Of a stretch of DNA of 64,000 nucleotides, positions 12,241-23,600 are shown in pieces; position 1 is the first letter of the stretch, and every line of letters starts with the position of its first letter. The translations under genes and the position numbers were made by a program. Source of the stretch: Micromussa lordhowensis (lineage: Eukaryota; Cnidaria; Anthozoa; Scleractinia; Lobophylliidae); contig OZ026603.1 in the NCBI GenBank assembly GCA_964020085.1, positions 30,897,242-30,961,241 on the forward strand, read 5' to 3'. Below the pieces are notes generated by a model. The model was not told where the DNA came from. It worked only from the letters and a program-made list of their open reading frames with translations, and did not search any database.

Positions 12241-12424
12241 AGAAGATAGCAAAGGCAAGCCATAAACTCGATAACTCCTACGAACCGCGAAAACTTCAAC
12301 TGATCTAGGCCTCGCGTTTGAAAAATTTTAGAGCTTCGGTCAGTATTAGCCGAGATGAAAAAGCAAAACCCGACAAATCATACGCCAATTTAAAAAATGT
12401 TTATGGCTTGCTTCGTTATCTTCA
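12241..12424. mobile_element. MITE-like TIR element, about 184 bp
   Basis: AAGATAGCAAAGGCAAGCCA at the left and TGGCTTGCTTCGTTATCTT at the right are inverted partners with few mismatches. Confidence 0.65.
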
Positions 12425-12762
12425 ATAAATTACTTTCAGCGAGGTGTTAAAGGTTAATGTCTGGTTATCAAGCTTCCAAAATGCATTACTGTATAACCTA
12501 TGGCTTCTGTTAAAAATTTTTATTAAAACTTTCTCATTGGAAAAATCAGAAATTGAAACTACAGCTTTGAAAAGCAGTAGAGCTAATGGCAAATGTTTGT
12601 CTGTAGCAAATGAAAGCGATACAATTCTGGAAGAATCGACAATTGGAGCGACGTTCGTGATAATAGAAATAATTAGTTAATACTCATGATGGCGAAAACG
12701 TTTTCAAAGAATCACACAATTGGAGCAAAGTGTTGAAACCAAGATGTAATAGTGGATACTTT

Positions 12763-12883
12763 TGAAAGTGAAGAATGATCATCGCAGTGAAGTTTCCAAT
12801 TTAAGCAACTGGAAAGAAGAAGGCTTCTTCTTTCCAGTTGCTTAAATTGGAAACTTCACTGCGATGATCATTCTTCACTTTCA
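12763..12883. repeat. 121 bp near-perfect palindrome (two 60 nt arms, 1 nt centre)
   Basis: The left arm 12763-12822 and right arm 12824-12883 are exact reverse complements around a single G at 12823. The left arm begins TGAAAGTGAAGAATGATCAT. Immediate flanks do not pair. A spacer-free perfect palindrome is unstable in vivo, so it is either very young or an assembly or snap-back artefact. Confidence 0.9.
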
Positions 12884-13142
12884 TCTATAACCGCAGTTCA
12901 AATATATGAATTTCATATATACTTACATCATTCAGTGAATACTTTTGCTAGAAATGTCTGAGTTGCGGACGAAAGCAATATCATTTAGAACTATCGAACA
13001 ACTGGAACTACAAATTTTTGATAATAAACAAATCTGGTCGTGAATATTTTTGAAAAAAATGTTTATCAGTCCAAATAGCAGCTTTAACATTTTAGAAGAT
13101 TCAGACAATAGCTCTTATCGCAGTTATCAGCGGTTTGACATG

Positions 13143-13196
13143 CAAACGAGGTGAAAGGGTCAATACTGCATTGTTTTGACCCTTTAGCCTCGTTTG
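13143..13196. repeat. short inverted repeat
   Basis: CAAACGAGGTGAAAGGGTCAA is paired with TTGACCCTTTAGCCTCGTTTG, separated by a 12 bp spacer. One or two mismatches. Confidence 0.75.
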
Positions 13197-13579
13197 TGTC
13201 CCGCTCTAAACAAAGGAATATTTGACAGCGGGCTCAACTCCGATAACAGCTATTGAAGCTACTTTTTTAAAACTCAATGTATTAGATAGTACAAATGAAA
13301 GCTAAAACAATTTGAAAAATCAGACAATTAGACCTATATTTTTTGGAACGAGTTGCTTGATACCAGACATAATTTATTGCAGCCTCGCTGAAAGTTAAAC
13401 AAGATGATATATTTGGTTTCTGGTTGACTTTTTCCCGCCTAATCCTCTTCCGAAGAAACAAAACAAACCGAACGTTTTCCGTACAGAAATGTATAATTGA
13501 TTATCTGCCGACAAGTCTAGTATTTTCGGGAAACGAAGATCAATCCAGAAACCTATCATCCTCCTCTACAATTATTTAT

Positions 13580-14417
13580 TTAAGGTGGCTCTGCATGTCA
13601 ATACACATTATACGTAAAAAAATAAATCTTCGCGCTTTGTAGCATAGCGCACGACACAAAGAAACATCAGCGAAAAAATTGAAAAAGCATTTAAAAATGA
13701 TATGTTGTGATCATGTCAACAAATGTTTCAAATATTCAAAAATGAACTTGAATAAAGTCGCGAACAAATTCAGATTTACAAACAGCGAATCGTTCACGAT
13801 TCCTGGAATAATTTCAAACGTTACATAATTTGAACTGGCGAAGAAAGAAACGATAGAAATTGCTTGATAGTTATACTGAGCACTTTCAATGAACTTCAAT
13901 GCAAGCCGTAGTATCTTCAGATCATTTGGGTCATTAAATAATTAATTTTGAGCAAGGGAATTGCTTTTTTAACATATACAATTCATATCAGATGAATTTA
14001 TTTCCGTGAACTTTCTGGGAAAATAAGGAAAACAATTATACAGCCGAATATGAACGTCTATTCGGCTGCAAATCGAACAATCAATCAAGACACTTCTTTA
14101 AGTTTGCATCTGAAAATGCTTATTTTTGAAAAGTAGAAATAATTCCCTGACATCGTTAAGTTTGATAGCTCAACTGAAACAATTTTCTATGACCAGTCAT
14201 TTAATTTTGTTTTCGAGCAAGGGCATTGCCCTCCAACAGACAATTTACATTATAAATTGAAACTTTACGATTTTGGATAACAAGACAAATTAAAATGTTC
14301 ATCGTTGAATTGTTTGTCCAATTTATATCAAAACGGAATTTGATTTGATGATTGTCATGATCACGTAAAAACAATATTTACTATCATGGTTTTATTTCAA
14401 CCTGCAGCGCCACCTTA
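13580..14417. mobile_element. TIR element, about 840 bp, TTAAGGTGGC ends
   Basis: TTAAGGTGGCTCTGCA at the left and TGCAGCGCCACCTTAA at the right are inverted partners. The interior is AT-rich with no transposase reading frame. The end motif resembles that of the element at 45246-46806. Confidence 0.6.
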
Positions 14418-15621
14418 AAATACTCTACAAAAAGTCATCGCCTTGTAACGTGTTTTCAAACTTCGGGGAGTTAATCGTTTGAACAACTATTTGGATTTTT
14501 TCACAGAAAACTCGACTTTGACAAAATACACGTAGTATAAAGCATGCACTGCAGAACCGATAAAATATAATTTAATCACGTTGATGATCGCTCGAGCAAA
14601 GAAATAGAACTCCCCGTAATTTAAAACACGTAGCTCAGTCGAAAGCGGTCGAAACCTTTCCGTCAAAAATGACAGAATTAATTCACAACCACTCCGGAAT
14701 TAATTGTTGTTCGCTCCCGAATATCACTCCATGCCATTGAAAACATTTCAGCCGAACTTTTAGCAAACAAAACAATTTAGAACAGGATCGATGATATCGT
14801 CTCTGGTTTAAAGACTGCCATTTCTTATCGGAGAGATTTCAATTTAACCAAATTCGAAATGTACAAGTGAAATGTTATTCTTAACTTTGTCTTCATCCGC
14901 CCTGCTGAATCCTTTTGATCTAATTCTGTTTTCCTGATGTTCCTGTCTTCAGTCGTTTAGTCCCTGAAAATAGAATAGATAAAATTTTGTTACTTCGAAC
15001 AAACCGAAGTGTGAAAACAAACGAGTAAAGAATTCACAGGGAATTCACACTCTGTTACTGAAGCCATAAGGTTGTTCTGAGCCCGGCGAACTGAACATTA
15101 CTTGTCAAGGTAGAATGCAAAGAAATTGATACTAACCATTGGCAGATGTGTGTGTCTGCACTGTTAATCGACTTCTCTTCCCCAAACGTCGACGCCATTT
15201 TATCTTCTAAGTAAGAATTTGCTTCTCCTGTAGAGGGAACATTCAAAGTGCACACCTCACCCCGACGGCAAACATCTCAAAATGACAAACAAGCACCTTA
15301 GATTAGCAACAGTCATCATGAATATGGAAAATGCGATTAGACCAATAAGGTAACAAATACGTCACGAATTTTAACAAACAACTGACACCTTTTGCACGCT
15401 TTCTCATGCTACAACTTGGCATTTCCCTTGTTTATATGGAGCCCACGTGAACCCGTATGGACTGTATAAAACACACATGGGAATTTCCAAATATTAGGAA
15501 GCCTTTTTTTTACAGTTCTCGGATGCCACCTGTTAAGGAAAAGTGGCCAAAAAACAAGATTGTTTAAGTCGTTATCAACGCAGAGTCGCAATGCCAGACA
15601 CAATCTTTTTAATAAAAGCTA
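14418..15621. other. intergenic, no confirmed gene
   Basis: A minus-strand ATG in good context (AAAATGGCG, near 15198) opens a short peptide with a GTTAGT donor after about 20 codons. Joining it to the next acceptor (TATTTTCAG near 14965) gives an immediate stop, so I do not call a gene. Nothing else was recognised. Confidence 0.35.
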
Positions 15622-15693
15622 CAGTAGAATCCCGGTAACTCGAACTGGAATAACTCGAACTCCCCCAGTAACTCGAACTAAATTTCGTTTCCC
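15622..15693. mobile_element. solo terminus of a pogo/Tigger-like element
   Basis: CAGTAGAATCCCGGTAACTC opens the segment and the motif AACTCGAACT is repeated three times. This end type is typical of pogo/Tigger-class Tc1/mariner elements. The matching opposite end was not found nearby. Confidence 0.5.
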
Positions 15694-15754
15694 TTGATTA
15701 GTGAATAAAATTGAAGAAACTGCGTAGCGTCTTGTAAACTTCCAAGCAGAGGTT

Positions 15755-15870
15755 AAAATATTTTTGAAAGACGCTTAATGGCGGTATAAAACAACTGACG
15801 TTTCGGCATTACTGCCTTCTTCAGGGTGTAACACCCTGAAGAATTTTAACCTCTACTTGCGTAACTAGTG
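15755..15870 (-). mobile_element. Penelope-like element terminal fragment
   Basis: On the minus strand the sequence reads CCCTGAAGAAGGCAGTAATG followed by CCGAAACGTCAGTTG. This CTGAAGA / short stem-loop / CGAAAC arrangement recurs in this window at 17812, 52270 and 53650, and a Penelope-type reverse transcriptase fragment lies at 45835. The element class is inferred from that association. Confidence 0.5.
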
Positions 15871-17523
15871 CCAGACCCAGCCGTAGAGAGTCGCGCTTGC
15901 ACACAATTTTGATGAAATAGAAAGCTTCTGCTTTCCCCATCAACTTACAACTCAACGGGAGAGAGGAAGATCACACGGAGAACGTGCGATGATACCTTTC
16001 ATAGCTGACGACAGTCTACGATTAACCTTCGTTTTTGTAAAATTTGTTTTTTAAGTTCCTAGATTTTTCTTATGTTAGGGTTGCATTTGTTTCTTTGGGA
16101 CTCAGGTATTTACGAACCTTGATCAATATAGTTTCCTTGCCTAGTTTCTGTACGGCCTTCTCCCAGGCCTTAACGGTCAATAGCGTCGCGCACAGTTCCT
16201 AAGAGGATTACATCACCAGAGACCCCCCGCATGACTCAAACAAGAATTACAGTCCGATAGAAGGTTTTGTATGAGTGCGTTGTCTTCTAGACCAGAAAAC
16301 CGGGCAAAAAAGAGAAAGATTGGTGGTCTAGTTTTTGATTAGCTTAGATTATGTTAGAAAGCAAACACTGCTGCCTTGGGTAATGGAAAACGGATTAAAG
16401 GTGTTTAGAAAAGAGCCTTAATGCCACAAATTGCACGAGGATCGTACAAAGCCGCAGTGACAGTCGGACAGATCCTAAAACCTTCAGGAATTGGAAGTCG
16501 AGAACTCTTAGCTCGGCGGTTTCGACTAGCCGATCAGAATAGTCAACGGGGGACTGCTGTTTATCCTGGTCTTGAAGAGAAGACTTATCAGCTGACTTAT
16601 TGCCAGAAATACCCGAGCCGTCCGCTCAAACGACTACGATAGAACAGGAGGACAATTATTTCATATCCCTGAGAGAGTTCTAAATTCATAGCAGAATTAG
16701 TGTACTGTGGCATTTGGAGGACCTAGATTTTTAACGGAGCCATATTTATCTAATCGCATAAACAAATCTGTGTCTGTGAGCAGGCCTCAACTGCAAATAT
16801 TTCAGATCGTAGTTATGTTGGCGCGATAGTGTAATATGACAGAATATGAATAGCGCGGGCTAAAACTGTTTTTACTGGTTTTTATAACATCTTTCGGGCC
16901 ACTTACGGTAATCGGATCTACGTTATTTCTTTATGGTATTTGTTTGCTGGCTTGCTGGATTTTTTGTGAGTGATACACCTGAATGTCGGGTACAATAGTA
17001 ATATTCTTCTGCTGTGGAGGTAACGAGTGTATTCGTAAACAGCATTCATACATGAGAAGCCCATCATATTTTGCCGCCCTTCTTCAAACTCTGTAATTTC
17101 ATTATTCCAAGACACATTTTTACCTAGAGAGGCCATCGCTGTGTATCACGCTGAAGAGCTCACGAGCGCCGTTATTTCATACGTCGCTCTCAAAGAAGTA
17201 GCACATGGAATGGTTTGTTTGTCTGAGTCACACTAGGGGTTAAATTTTCATGACGTCATTAGTGCGCGTCGCTATTGAGAGACGACATATTCGAAACGAA
17301 CGGCCCGGACCACGTGAACCGAAACGATTGACCGCGGCGAAATATTTAGGCACTAGGCAAAGAGTTTCCTACAACTGGCAGATACCGGTAGGTTGAAATC
17401 TCATTTTAGGAACGTTGGCAATCATATCCATGAAATATTTTCCCTCGCACGCGATTGGTCTAAGCGCGTTACGTGACAGAATATGCCCCCAGTTAAAGAT
17501 GAAGAATATCCAAGTGATAATAA
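15871..17523. other. intergenic, nothing recognised
   Basis: Short ORFs only, for example 73 codons at 16421-16642 with no domain I recognise. No element boundaries were found. Confidence 0.4.
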
Positions 17524-17804
17524 CCCCCATTTGGCGTTAACAATATGCTCAAATATTTGTCCTTGGACATGATCTGATTTCAGCTTCACTACGCAACAGA
17601 CAAAGCACATAATGAACCATTTGGTTTACTTTGCATGTCTTCACCAGAGTACAGTATGGGAAAAACCTACACTTAATCATCAACTCTTTCATGTTAATTT
17701 AAAACTTTCTTTGTAATCTTTTACATTGCCATGTCTTGTTTTGTTCTTATAGTTAATTAGCATTTTGTTTCACACTATATATTCAACTCTGTACTTTGTA
17801 CTGA

Positions 17805-17900
17805 TTTAAACTGAAGATGACAGAAGTTTCTGTCGAAACATGTATTTAAAAAGTGTCGTCCTGTTTCTTAAAATATCTTTATGTCTGCTACTATCCAGAC
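17805..17900 (+). mobile_element. Penelope-like terminal motif inside the split TIR element
   Basis: Reads CTGAAGATGACAGAAGTTTC then TGTCGAAACATG. The stem GACAG/CTGTC is perfect. It has the same layout as the motifs at 15805, 52270 and 53650. Confidence 0.45.
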
Positions 17901-18129
17901 CTTACAGTAAATAAGTATATAAAGGCCATATAAAGCTCAACACCGTCTTCTAAATTCTTCAAATAACAGCTAGAAAATTAATGAGAGCTGGGCAACCACT
18001 AACAAGGCATCGTGGTTAGACGGGGGCCAGAAAACACCTGCCGAAAACAAAAAACCCCGTAGGGAAAAATATGACAGGAAATCTGGGTAGGAACCAGGCC
18101 CAAGCTCTGCAGCCCATCCTACGAGGCGA

Positions 18130-18154
18130 AACAACAACAACAACAACAACAAAA
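18130..18154. repeat. (CAA)n microsatellite
   Basis: About seven CAA/AAC repeats. Confidence 0.85.
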
Positions 18155-18773
18155 ATTATAGTGAGTGATGTCGGCCTAGAATGATTGCCCACGGGCAATT
18201 ACAAGCATTAATACTCACACGCCATTACCCATGATGCAACTATATTAAAGGACCCAGGCCCACGGCCTGCTGCTCCCGTGCCGCAGAAATATTTCATTTC
18301 AGGCTAATTCGTAGCGACTCAATCGCCAGAAATTTCATTTCCTCGAAGAACAGATAATGTCGGCAGAAAGAATATCTGAGCATATTTTCACGCCAAATGG
18401 AGGCGACTGTTTATATATCAAGACAGTAAATAGATCAGCAGACAAAAGACTAACCAGGCGTTTTGCTGGGTTCAATACAAAATAGGAACCCATTATTTTC
18501 GACGTTTATTTCAAAGTAGTATTCCTTGGTACAAAAACACTTTCAACATGCCATGCCATGCCATTCAAACAACTGTACTACAACTTTCTATCTTTATACA
18601 TAACTCTAAATCTTGTACAGTAGAAAGAGGAATCCCTCTAGTTAAATAAAATGTATTGAACATCTTCAAAGGCGTGAAGGTTTTTGTGATCCACAGGATC
18701 TTTAATATAGAGCACACTCTTGTTTTCGTTTTCTTTGTTTGATTATTTCTTTGTTTCAACACTAAGCTCATTA

Positions 18774-19020
18774 GGGAAGGACCATTATTTTTTCGGGGGG
18801 AAGGGGTTGGGCATTTCAAAAAAAAATTCCTGCACAGCAAAAACTGCTGAAAAGTGGTTTCCACTATCCAGGTCCTGTGTTTGACTTTAAAAAATTATTG
18901 CACAAGCTATTGCCCACCGAGAAAAGTATGAACAACCCAAAGGCGAGAAAAAATTCCATACCTCAGAAAATTGCCAAACCCCCTCCCCCCTTCCCACTTA
19001 AAAAAATAATGGTGCGTCCC
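18774..19020. mobile_element. TIR element, family D copy 1, with TTA target duplication
   Basis: GGGAAGGACCATTATTTTTT at the left is paired with AAAAAAATAATGGTGCGTCC at the right. TTA flanks both sides (18771-18773 and 19021-19023), fitting a 3 bp target duplication. Relatives are at 59756-60040 and 63117-63198. PIF/Harbinger affiliation is inference. Confidence 0.75.
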
Positions 19021-19340
19021 TTAGCGCAAAGTCTTGATAAATTAGAACCTATTTTCACAAAAACGTAAGTCACTTATATAGCGTCGTCAACAAATATTAA
19101 AGTGCCTGTCTTTCCAAACATCGTCAACAGAATAAGAAAAAAGTAAGACGGCAAGTAAAGTAGGGCGGCCAAATGCCAATACCTTTATATAAATTTTATA
19201 ACCTTTGTAGCGGAATGTGGCAGTCATACTACAATTCACTCGTAGCTGCCTTGCAATATAATTCTGTTCACTTTGATTTGCCTCACAATTTGGCAGACAC
19301 AGTCATGATTTCTCACTAGTTACATGAACGTTGAACCTTG

Positions 19341-20699
19341 TTACGCATCAATCGGTGTCTCTACGCACCATCTGTAGGCATTGTGGAACATCTGTAGCCA
19401 TGGCGACGCCTTGAGCGTGTCCTGCCAATCACGTGGCATCCAGGGCAACTGCCACAGAAGCGTGCACCTCTCTGGGTGCGGCATCATGGCAAGATGGCGG
19501 CCATCTGGAGAGCAAAGACCAGCGATCCCCTCAGGAGATCCGTTAGGATTGAGGGGATACTGAGTGGTTGGAAGGCCGTCATCATCCACAAAGCACAACG
19601 GTACCAAGTTGTTGGCCTTGATATTCTGAAGGACACTGTCGCTACGGAATTGGATTCGACCTTCACCATGTGCTACCCAGATACCCAGGACAGATCCTTC
19701 CATGCCACGCAACATCATGGCAGGACTGGACTGGATGGAGACCGTGACAAAACGAGATTCGTAGCGTTCTGAGGTGTTGTGAGTGAAGCAAACGCCCTGC
19801 TTTGAGTCATCTCTTCCTGCTGTTCGAGTATCCCGTCCAACCCAGCCTAACAAGCCCATCAGCTGACAGCCGTTGCACACTCCCAAGCTGAAGGTGTCCT
19901 CTCTGGAGAAGAAGCTGTCCAACTGTGAGCGTACAATGGCGTTTATATTGCACACTGCCGCCCAACCTTTGGCAGAGCCCAGAACATCAGCATAGCTAAA
20001 CCCACCCACGAACACTGCTCCACGGAAGTCATCCAGCTTCACTGATCCACTGCAGAGGTCGTTCATGGTGACATCCCACGCTTCAAACCCAGCCATGTGA
20101 AAGCTAGCGGCCATTTCTCTGTCGCCATTGCTTCCTTCTTCCCGTATTATGGCCACTTTAGGATGGTTATCGCTCAGCGGAGATGATGGCGCTGGTTCAA
20201 ACGACAGCTTGTATTCCGGAGCGTGTCTTATAGACAGACCAGCCTGCTCTTCCATTACACACTGTGGATTGGTCTGCAGTCGTTCTAGCTGAAAGCTCGT
20301 GGCTTCCCAGATATCTCGCAAATCAACCATGTTATGTTCTAGCACAAGTTCTCCTCCGACCCGCACCGACACAACCGCATCTTCTCCCAACCCACTTGCC
20401 TTCCCGATTTGAAGACATGGAACATCCTTTGAAAGGAAAGCGTTCATCACCATCTCCGAGTCCTCTTCCTTTATTTCCAATACAATTCCCAATTCTTCAG
20501 CAAACAGAACATCGGCCGCTTTGTTCACTGTCGCAGTGAAGTTTTCCGGGCACGGGATATCAATGGACAGGCCACAGTTACCTGCAAAGGCCATCTCCAC
20601 GAGGGTAGTCACCAGTCCCCCATCACTGACATCATGCCCAGAGACTATCCGCCCTTGGGATATTAGCCCTTGAGTTGTTCTAAACGCTGCCTCGAATAT
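19341..20699 (-). CDS. PFAS: PFAS exon 11: C-terminal synthetase segment and glutaminase domain
   Basis: Acceptor GCTTTCAG precedes 20699, in phase 0. It encodes 452 aa (residues 909-1360). It opens with [11 protein letters not shown], has SGHDVSDGG near its start, then the glutaminase domain beginning near [17 protein letters not shown]. The nucleophile motif is GVCNGC and the His-Glu pair is in PHPER. TAA stop at 19341-19343. One large terminal exon holds the complete amidotransferase domain. Confidence 0.97.
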   Translation of the reverse strand: MFEAAFRTTQGLISQGRIVSGHDVSDGGLVTTLVEMAFAGNCGLSIDIPCPENFTATVNKAADVLFAEELGIVLEIKEEDSEMVMNAFLSKDVPCLQIGKASGLGEDAVVSVRVGGELVLEHNMVDLRDIWEATSFQLERLQTNPQCVMEEQAGLSIRHAPEYKLSFEPAPSSPLSDNHPKVAIIREEGSNGDREMAASFHMAGFEAWDVTMNDLCSGSVKLDDFRGAVFVGGFSYADVLGSAKGWAAVCNINAIVRSQLDSFFSREDTFSLGVCNGCQLMGLLGWVGRDTRTAGRDDSKQGVCFTHNTSERYESRFVTVSIQSSPAMMLRGMEGSVLGIWVAHGEGRIQFRSDSVLQNIKANNLVPLCFVDDDGLPTTQYPLNPNGSPEGIAGLCSPDGRHLAMMPHPERCTLLWQLPWMPRDWQDTLKASPWLQMFHNAYRWCVETPIDA

Positions 20700-23600
20700 C
20701 TGAAAGCAACGACGACAGAATTCATAATTTTATAATTGAAATATACTGTACCCTTGCAATTTGCTAAATCGTTCCGTTAATTTCCTAAACTACTTGGTGA
20801 AACCACACGTACATTTGTTCGGCTAAGTGGTGTCATGGTCGAATCGCAGACAAGATTGGTTTTCAATTCTTAAATAATAGTCTAATAAGACTTATTTTAC
20901 AGTGCTCTCCAGCAGTTCATAGATTTTTACAACCGAAAAAAAAAAAACTGAAATAATACAAAATAAGAAGGTGGAATTCCGATTTTTGAACTCTATATTT
21001 TTCGAACCTCACGATTATCCAAAGCAGTTGGTTTTTTTTTCTCTCCTGGGAAAAAATCTGGCCGAAATGCACCCTCAATATTTCGAACTCCTGATTTTTT
21101 TAAACCAATTTTCGTTCCACTTTTAAGTGGTTCAAAATGTCGGCATTCCACTGCAATTGGCAAGGCCATGAGACAACCTTAAAAAAATACCAGAATAAAT
21201 CAAAACTTTACCGCATGGAAACGATATGCAGTGGTAAAAAATGACAACCCCACCCTGTATGAGTAAAGAGATGGTCCCCCCTGGCCAGGATATGGTGTCA
21301 CTTATTAACTAAATCAATTCAAACAAATGTTGCTCGTGAAATTTTTCCTGGCTTGTAAGAAGTACCACTACTAGTTCATTAAAATGTCTGCGAAGCAAAT
21401 AGCATGGCCTTCTCCTGGGAAACATTGCACTAGATTTATCAGTTTACACCTTTTTTGTGGTCAGTCTTACCTTAGCATTATCTAAATCAGGTGCCTCGCT
21501 TCCTAACTGGTTGTAAACCTGTGCCAATGCACTTCCTCCCAGCCTGTGTTTACAACCACCACCAAACTTGACCCACAGCAGATTCCCGTTTCCATCAGGC
21601 ATCTTCAGGTCTGGGGTGACCGTGGCACAGATGTCAGGGCACGCAGCATACACTGAAATGACCAGTGAGCCAGGAGACTTGACTGTGTCTTGACCAACCC
21701 TGGCAGCCATGCTCAGAGAATCTTTCCCACCATCGATAGCAATGCCTAGCGATGCCATCACATCACACATGGCTGCACAAGCATCATACAAAGTCGCTCC
21801 TTCTCCTGGTAGTTTAGCAGGCCACATCCAGTTGCCACTGCATTTAACATCCTGGTATACAAAACAAACAATTGCATGCAGGTTAGACTTGCGCATACAG
21901 TTAAAACGTTGTTGCGGACCCCTCCATAATACAGACACTAATGCATCAAGGACAGTTCACTCAGCCTCAGATAAACCAGAATTCACAGGACTGCATGATA
22001 CAAACACCGTGATAATTCAGACACTCAGCTGTCCCTTTAAGGTCTATATTGCAGGGGATATATTGTCCGGGAGGGGGGGGGGGGGAGGGGCTTCATATGA
22101 AAAGGTTGGTGACGCTCATCGGAAATTTTGAACTAAACCCCTAAAGAAGACCAGTCTGGGATTGGGACAAGAGCCAGCACTAACAGACTGGACTCAAGAG
22201 TGCGGCAGAAACCAAGGAGAGCGTTTGTTATCCTGATTTCTTCGAGTGCACCCGAAAAGATACTTTTACGGCTAAAAATAGTGGCATTTTGTCCTGAACA
22301 ACCACAGCAACAAAAAAATATTTGATTTACACCATCTAAACATAAAGACGGGCATCCTCTACCTTGTCATATCATAGTCCCCCCCAGGGTTTACACCATA
22401 CTTATGCTGTACATGTCATGAATAATATTGGTATCACTAAATTCTCAGAACCAATCAAATGAATATGTACCAATCAGAAAAGAGATAAGCAGTTTAAGAC
22501 AGTAACTATTAATGTGACAATCTTCAAACTTGAACATTTTACTTTTTATTTGGACCATTGCAAGTAGCACATCAAAATGTTTTCCTGTATGATATAAATG
22601 TTAGTGAGACTATGAACAGAATATAAGGCCATTCCAGGAAGCCATTCTGAGGAATGTGACTCACAATTTTTTTCTGGGAAGGATTCAGGTTGAATGGGTC
22701 ATTGGACTTCACCATTCAAAGCATCTCACTTCCACTTCACTGATTACTTTCTAGATGAACTCTGTCTTCAAGCCCAGTGCCTTATCAGGCTGGCGACAGT
22801 TTCTATGACAGGGAGTATATTGCTACTACATCTAGTGTTGTTACTCTTGACCCCAGCATGGGATGCTAGTCCATCCAGGATTCACCATACTTTTTGTATG
22901 GTTGCCTTTAGTTAAAAAGAATATTTAACACTCTTGAATAGACAAGGGGCTTTGTGTGAGTAATGTATCTTGTCTAGGAACACAACACAATGATTACACT
23001 GGTCACAGAGTTTTCTTTCTATGTATGCCAAAAATACCATCATTGGAGTCACTTGTGGCTCTGTGACCGATCATCAGTGCTTCTCAGCTCATTGTAGCTT
23101 CCTCACGGCTCAAATTTGATTAATAATGAACAGACAAAACCTCTGGGACCAGGATCCACCAGAATCCACACCAGGCTTGAATTTGAACATCAATATGTTA
23201 AAGATAACCATAAAATGACTGGTGTCAACCCATTTGCCCATTCTTTAACATTCAAGGATCACCTGGTTTCCTTCACAGCCATTATCAGGGTCGCCATGCA
23301 ATGCTTTTCCCACTAAAGCATTGCATGACGACCCAATAACAGCTGAAAAAGAGATCACCAGGATCCATTTTCTTACCTTAAGGTCAGATATTCTTGCAAA
23401 AACTAAGTTTGTCAAAGCCTCTCCAACAGCCATGCGTGCTCCACAGGCTGGGTCAACTAACCCTTTGATTGGCTGTTCACCAATGGCAGTTGCTGAGCCC
23501 ACGGTGTCAAAGTATGTCAGTGCTGTCACTGCCACATCAGCCACCGGAGTATGCAAGGGACCTACACACTGTTGCTGAGCAACCAGACCTGTCACACTTC

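Larger units (their letters stand above)
17524..18408. mobile_element. TIR element, family C, split by a nested insertion
   Basis: The left half at 17524-17610 (CCATTTGGCG, then AATATGCTCAAATATTTGTC) and right half at about 18320-18408 (GAATATCTGAGCATATTTTC, then CGCCAAATGG) are the two TIR arms of the element that is uninterrupted at 62907-63085. The roughly 700 bp between them includes a Penelope-like terminal motif and a (CAA)n tract, so other elements inserted into this copy. Confidence 0.55.

Noticed and set aside
12763..12883. Palindrome as a microRNA precursor
   Set aside because: A one-base centre leaves no normal terminal loop, and perfect 60 bp pairing is longer than typical precursors.
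15140..15198. Minus-strand ATG in good context with a GTTAGT donor, possible first exon
   Set aside because: Joining to the nearest acceptor (about 14965) gives a stop after one codon, and no downstream coding exon is visible.
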